Assembly: GCF_015832195.1 (NCBI RefSeq)
Contig: NC_052017.1
Location: 93,150,429 to 93,214,428 of the forward strand
From: Motacilla alba alba
Taxonomy: Eukaryota; Chordata; Aves; Passeriformes; Motacillidae
DNA: 64,000 nucleotides
Reading direction: 5' to 3'
Under the pieces are notes generated by a model that saw only the letters and a list, made by a program, of their open reading frames with translations, was not told where the DNA came from and made no database searches. The stretch's first letter is position 1, and each line of letters begins with the position of its first letter. Position numbers and translations under genes: made by a program. Of this stretch, positions 60,801 through 64,000 are shown in pieces.

Positions 60801-63159
60801 TACCCCTCCTACTTCTTCTAAGAGAACGAAAAAATCCATCAAATTAACACATCAATGAGTTGATTGTAATCTCCAGGGTTCAGTGTAGCACTTTCTAGCC
60901 TCTCAGACAGGAGGCCAGCATGATTTATCAATGCAAACCTAATAGCATCAATATGAATCTAACTAAAAATCAATATTTCATTACCAAATTGTTAGTGAGA
61001 ATGAAGAAAAATTGCCAGAGTCAGAGCATTCTCTAGGGTAGGAGCATCTGGAGTTCAATGTGACAAGATGAGTGATGCATGACTTGGGGCCTGGGGAAGG
61101 ACACTGGGAGGACAGGCCACTACGTAAGGCCGAAGATTCACGAAGAAAGCACTTTTTTTTTTTCCTAAAGCTTTCTCTAAGAAGAAAGAAAATGTCTGAG
61201 AAAATAAAAATGGAAAGCTCACTGCTATTTACCTAAACTGATGCAAAGTAGCTCAAACAACTGAATCTGAACAGATTACTCTCTGCTGTGGACACCTACA
61301 CAGAACTGGTTTTCACAAGAGACAAATGGGGAAAATAAATTCAGTGGTCCAGATCCTGGTTCACCTACAAAGGACAGAAATTTATAATAGCTTTCACAGT
61401 GGAAATACTTTGTTTTCATATCCCATGTACTTGAAATTGGATTTGGTAGATCTCGGATTTTTTGAAATTTCGGATTTATGGTGGATTTCTATAGATTGCA
61501 ACTGAAATGTGGACTGAAATCCTCTATCAAGAAGGCAGCAGTACTCAAAATAGTGTGTTTGCTTGAAATGCATCTTGGTAATTAATGTGCTTCTTATTTA
61601 AAGAAACAGAGCAAGAAGTGCATGGAAGAGTGCCAAAAATATATTCAAAGCATAACTTTACAGTATGTTAAGTCATAGGTCTATTCTGGCAGCATGGTAA
61701 GAACTTACATGTTTAGAACTGTGGAAAAATAAGAACAAAAGCACTGAAATGTCACTGTGATTTCAGATTCTCAGAGAGCCTTCTTATTACTCAGGTTCAA
61801 CATACGATGGTTGGAGTTTTTATGATCCAGTACCTTTTACTCTCTTGAGATATCAGAAAGTTATTTGGATGCATAACAGCAGCTGTACTGTTTAACACCT
61901 GCATCTCTTTGGGTTTGGAATGACCATGTCATGGGACTTACAGAGACCTCAATATCTGGGGTTTCATAGTCTTCTGAGGGGAAAGGTAGCACCTTTTCTG
62001 TGACCCTTGAATCTACAGCTTCTGGAATCAGATTATGGGTCACCCTCTCAGCTTTCAGATCTTGAAGAAAAACATTTCAGCTCTTGCACTGAGAAAGAAT
62101 GATCAAAAAGTGAATTCCAAAGGTTTGGAAACCAGGAAAAAACCGTAATCTCTCTAAAACTACTGTGAAAAGAAAACAAAGTACTAGTTATTTTTTACTA
62201 TTTTTTTTTCCTAAATGGAGACCTGCAGTGAATAGTCCCGAGGTTTCTCTAGTTCTTTTGTGTCCTTATTTGGCTAAATCTGCTCCATATGGCTCCAGTC
62301 AACATTTTTATTTTTTTTAGAGGGGGAGAAAGAGAATTTCCAGGTTAGTTGAACTTATTGCGTAGAATAAAATTTCTCCTAGCCCCTGTGTTTCTAATTC
62401 TGGCAGCCTGTGATACATCACTAATCTCTAATTCCCTTACTCCCTAGGAACTGTCATTATTTTATGTATTGACTAATACAGTTGTCTCAGGGTAAATTTC
62501 CCCTGAAATCGAAGTTTACTTCTTGCATTAGAAGTGATGCCTACTCCCTTTTATAAATGACAGACTCCTTTTATAACTTTGCATGTATTGGAAGCAGTCA
62601 CACTAGAATGTATCTGATTTTGTTTGTTTAGGTTTATGTTTTTGTTTTTGATGAGGTATTACCTGTACTTAAGACTGAGAAAATTGGAAGGCTAAATACC
62701 TATGTCATGATTTCAACCTTTTTTTTCTGAAAAAAATCTGATGAAACCTGAAGTTATCAGTAAACAGGAAAGTTAGTGTCTCTGTTATAAGGAATTACTT
62801 AAAGGTATTAACATCAATAAAAAGTTCTTTGTTTACATTATAAATTTATGTAGGCTCTAGCACTGAATGAAAACAGCATTTTATTTAAATATAGAGAAAT
62901 TACAACAAATGCTTTACAATACAATAAGTGAACACACTGTTTAAGTAGGCATGCCATGTTAACTGAAAATACCCTTAGATAAATTTCAAATGTAAAGATG
63001 TAAGTAATGCCACCCATTCAGCACCCCTAGCAGCTTGACAAAATTTTGAGGGTAAATCAGTTTCTAATCTGTATTGATTCTTCTGAAATGGTTTCCGCTT
63101 CACAGATCTCTTCCTTTATAACATTTGTGCAAGCCTCTTCTGCAATAATCACAGTAAGT

Positions 63160-63772
63160 TTTGGTTTGTGTTGGTGGTTTAGAATTTGATGATGGAGCCT
63201 TTTGGCTCCTTTGCTGGTTTGGGCTGGGGTAGAGTAAATTTTTGTCCCAGTAGGTGGTATAGGGCTGTGGTTTGGATTTGAGCTGACAATGGTGCTGATG
63301 ACCAAGGGATGTTTTCATTATTATTGAGCAGAACTTACAAAGAGTCACAGCCTTTTCTGTTCTTCACCCCACCCCACTAGAGAGCAGACTGAAAGTGCAC
63401 AAGGAGTTGGGAAGCGACACAGCTGGGACAGCTGACCCCAGTTGATACAAGGGACATTCTATACCAATGGCATGGTGCTCAGCACATAGATCTAGGGCAA
63501 GAAGGAGGAAGGGAGCAATGTTGAGAGTGCTTGTGTTTGTCTTCTCCGGTCACCATTATGGGTGATGGAGTCCTGCTTTCCTGGGCATGGCTGGACATCT
63601 GCCTGCCCATGGGAAGTGGGTGAATGAATTTCTTGTGTTTGCTTGTATGCATGGCATTTGCTTTACCAAGCTTTCTCACTTTAATGCTTTCAATTTTCTC
63701 TCCCATCCTACCAGGGTGAAGTGAGTGACCAGCTGAGTGGGGCTGAGTTGCCACAACACCTCCAAAACCACA
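63160..63772 (+). mobile_element. Solo LTR of an avian endogenous retrovirus
   Basis: The order of motifs fits a common avian LTR as I recall it: GGCTGGGGTAGAGTAAATTT, GTAGGTGGTATAGGGCTGTG, GAGCAGAACTTACAAAGAGT, GTGCACAAGGAGTTGGGAAG, ACACAGCTGGGACAGCTGAC, GAGTCCTGCTTTCCTGGGCA, and TCTCTCCCATCCTACCAGGG. The right end is near AAACCACA at 63772; the left end is uncertain. The TATA region near 63480 and the polyadenylation region near 63660 are degraded. No primer-binding site or internal retroviral frame follows, so it is a solo LTR. GGAGCCTTTTGGCTCC at 63194-63209 is a small perfect hairpin. Open frames within it on the minus strand are antisense to the LTR and not genes. Family (ERVL or other) is not resolved. 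Confidence 0.77.
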
Positions 63773-64000
63773 AATTAATTATTGTTGGAAAAATTGAGAC
63801 AGTAACTTTACTTCCATGTAGACAGTAAATGGGTGCAAACATAAGTTAGAAATAAAACAGGAATATTAAATGTATTTATTAAGAATTGATATCTTTATTA
63901 ATTTATATGGCCCACTTTCTGTTGGTACTGTTCTTTCTCATACATGTTGAAGTTTTTCTTTTACTTGACAGCAGTCTAGAAGTGAATGACACCTTTGCTG
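63773..64000. other. Unique DNA, right edge
   Basis: AT-rich sequence after the LTR; nothing recognised. No retroviral internal region is visible before the window ends. Confidence 0.6.

Larger units (their letters stand above)
57193..63159. other. Unique DNA, no gene seen
   Basis: No gene recognised. Stretches at about 58380-58640, 60230-60380 and 60890-61020 look like possible conserved non-coding DNA: AT-rich, dense in ATTA and TGATTTAT-type motifs, without repeat similarity. Conservation is untested. The remainder is ordinary AT-rich sequence. Confidence 0.52.

Noticed and set aside
63057..63348. Minus-strand frames with CKFC ... CDYC patterns resembling C2H2 zinc fingers
   Set aside because: The cysteines are not spaced with the needed histidines, two frames share the signal, and the whole stretch lies antisense within a recognisable avian LTR.
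63479..63754. 91-codon minus-strand frame
   Set aside because: It is the antisense of the same LTR; the low stop density reflects the LTR sequence.
1..64000. CRISPR arrays, operons, phage or plasmid features
   Set aside because: No spaced direct repeats of CRISPR type, no ribosome-binding-site-led gene strings; the repeats identify a bird nuclear genome.
1..64000. tRNA, rRNA and snRNA genes
   Set aside because: By-eye search for a GGTTCGAANCC-type B box and other conserved cores found no convincing match; a covariance-model scan was not possible.

Overview
The window looks like gene-poor nuclear DNA from a bird, probably a songbird. The host call rests on three CR1-like LINE tails (one sense, two antisense), two solo LTRs of types recalled from avian, especially passerine, genomes, many microsatellites and homopolymer runs, AT-rich unique sequence, and one strong and one small CpG-rich patch. 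I recognise no complete or partial protein-coding gene, tRNA, rRNA, snRNA or microRNA, and nothing prokaryotic such as an operon, CRISPR array or insertion sequence. The 60-280 codon open frames are what AT-rich or simple-repeat DNA gives by chance. No database search was possible, so family names rest on recalled consensus features.

Layout. 0-6.2 kb: unique DNA with a possible 54-nt exon at the left edge (30-83), an old antisense CR1 tail, a (TATC)n array, two abutting perfect palindromes (5143-5176) and a solo LTR (5839-6198). 6.2-10 kb: a 3'-complete CR1 tail (7638-7973), then the only strong CpG island (8780-9345), with GC boxes and a G-quadruplex motif, running directly into about 550 bp of 5-bp-period and T-rich DNA: (TTTTA)n, a TTCCA transition, (TTTCC)n and a T/G tract. 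10-19.3 kb: unique DNA with a possible 30-nt microexon (16390-16419).

19.38-19.83 kb holds the most unusual object: a CpG-retaining element of about 440 bp in a CpG-poor neighbourhood, made of diverged copies of a core resembling CCGTAATGGCTCC in both orientations and able to fold into three successive hairpins. I cannot name it; an exapted ancient repeat or a structured conserved non-coding element are the leading ideas.

20-64 kb: unique sequence with scattered simple repeats, a C21 run (27072-27092), a small CpG cluster (29590-29730), two TA-rich arrays (41.2 and 48.3 kb), short tandem duplications (47551-47606 and a perfect 32-bp doublet at 57757-57820), an antisense CR1 tail (56930-57192) and a solo LTR near the right edge (about 63160-63772). 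Because no genes are established, no pathway can be described. The window is best read as a large intron or intergenic desert, possibly carrying regulatory DNA of a neighbouring gene.
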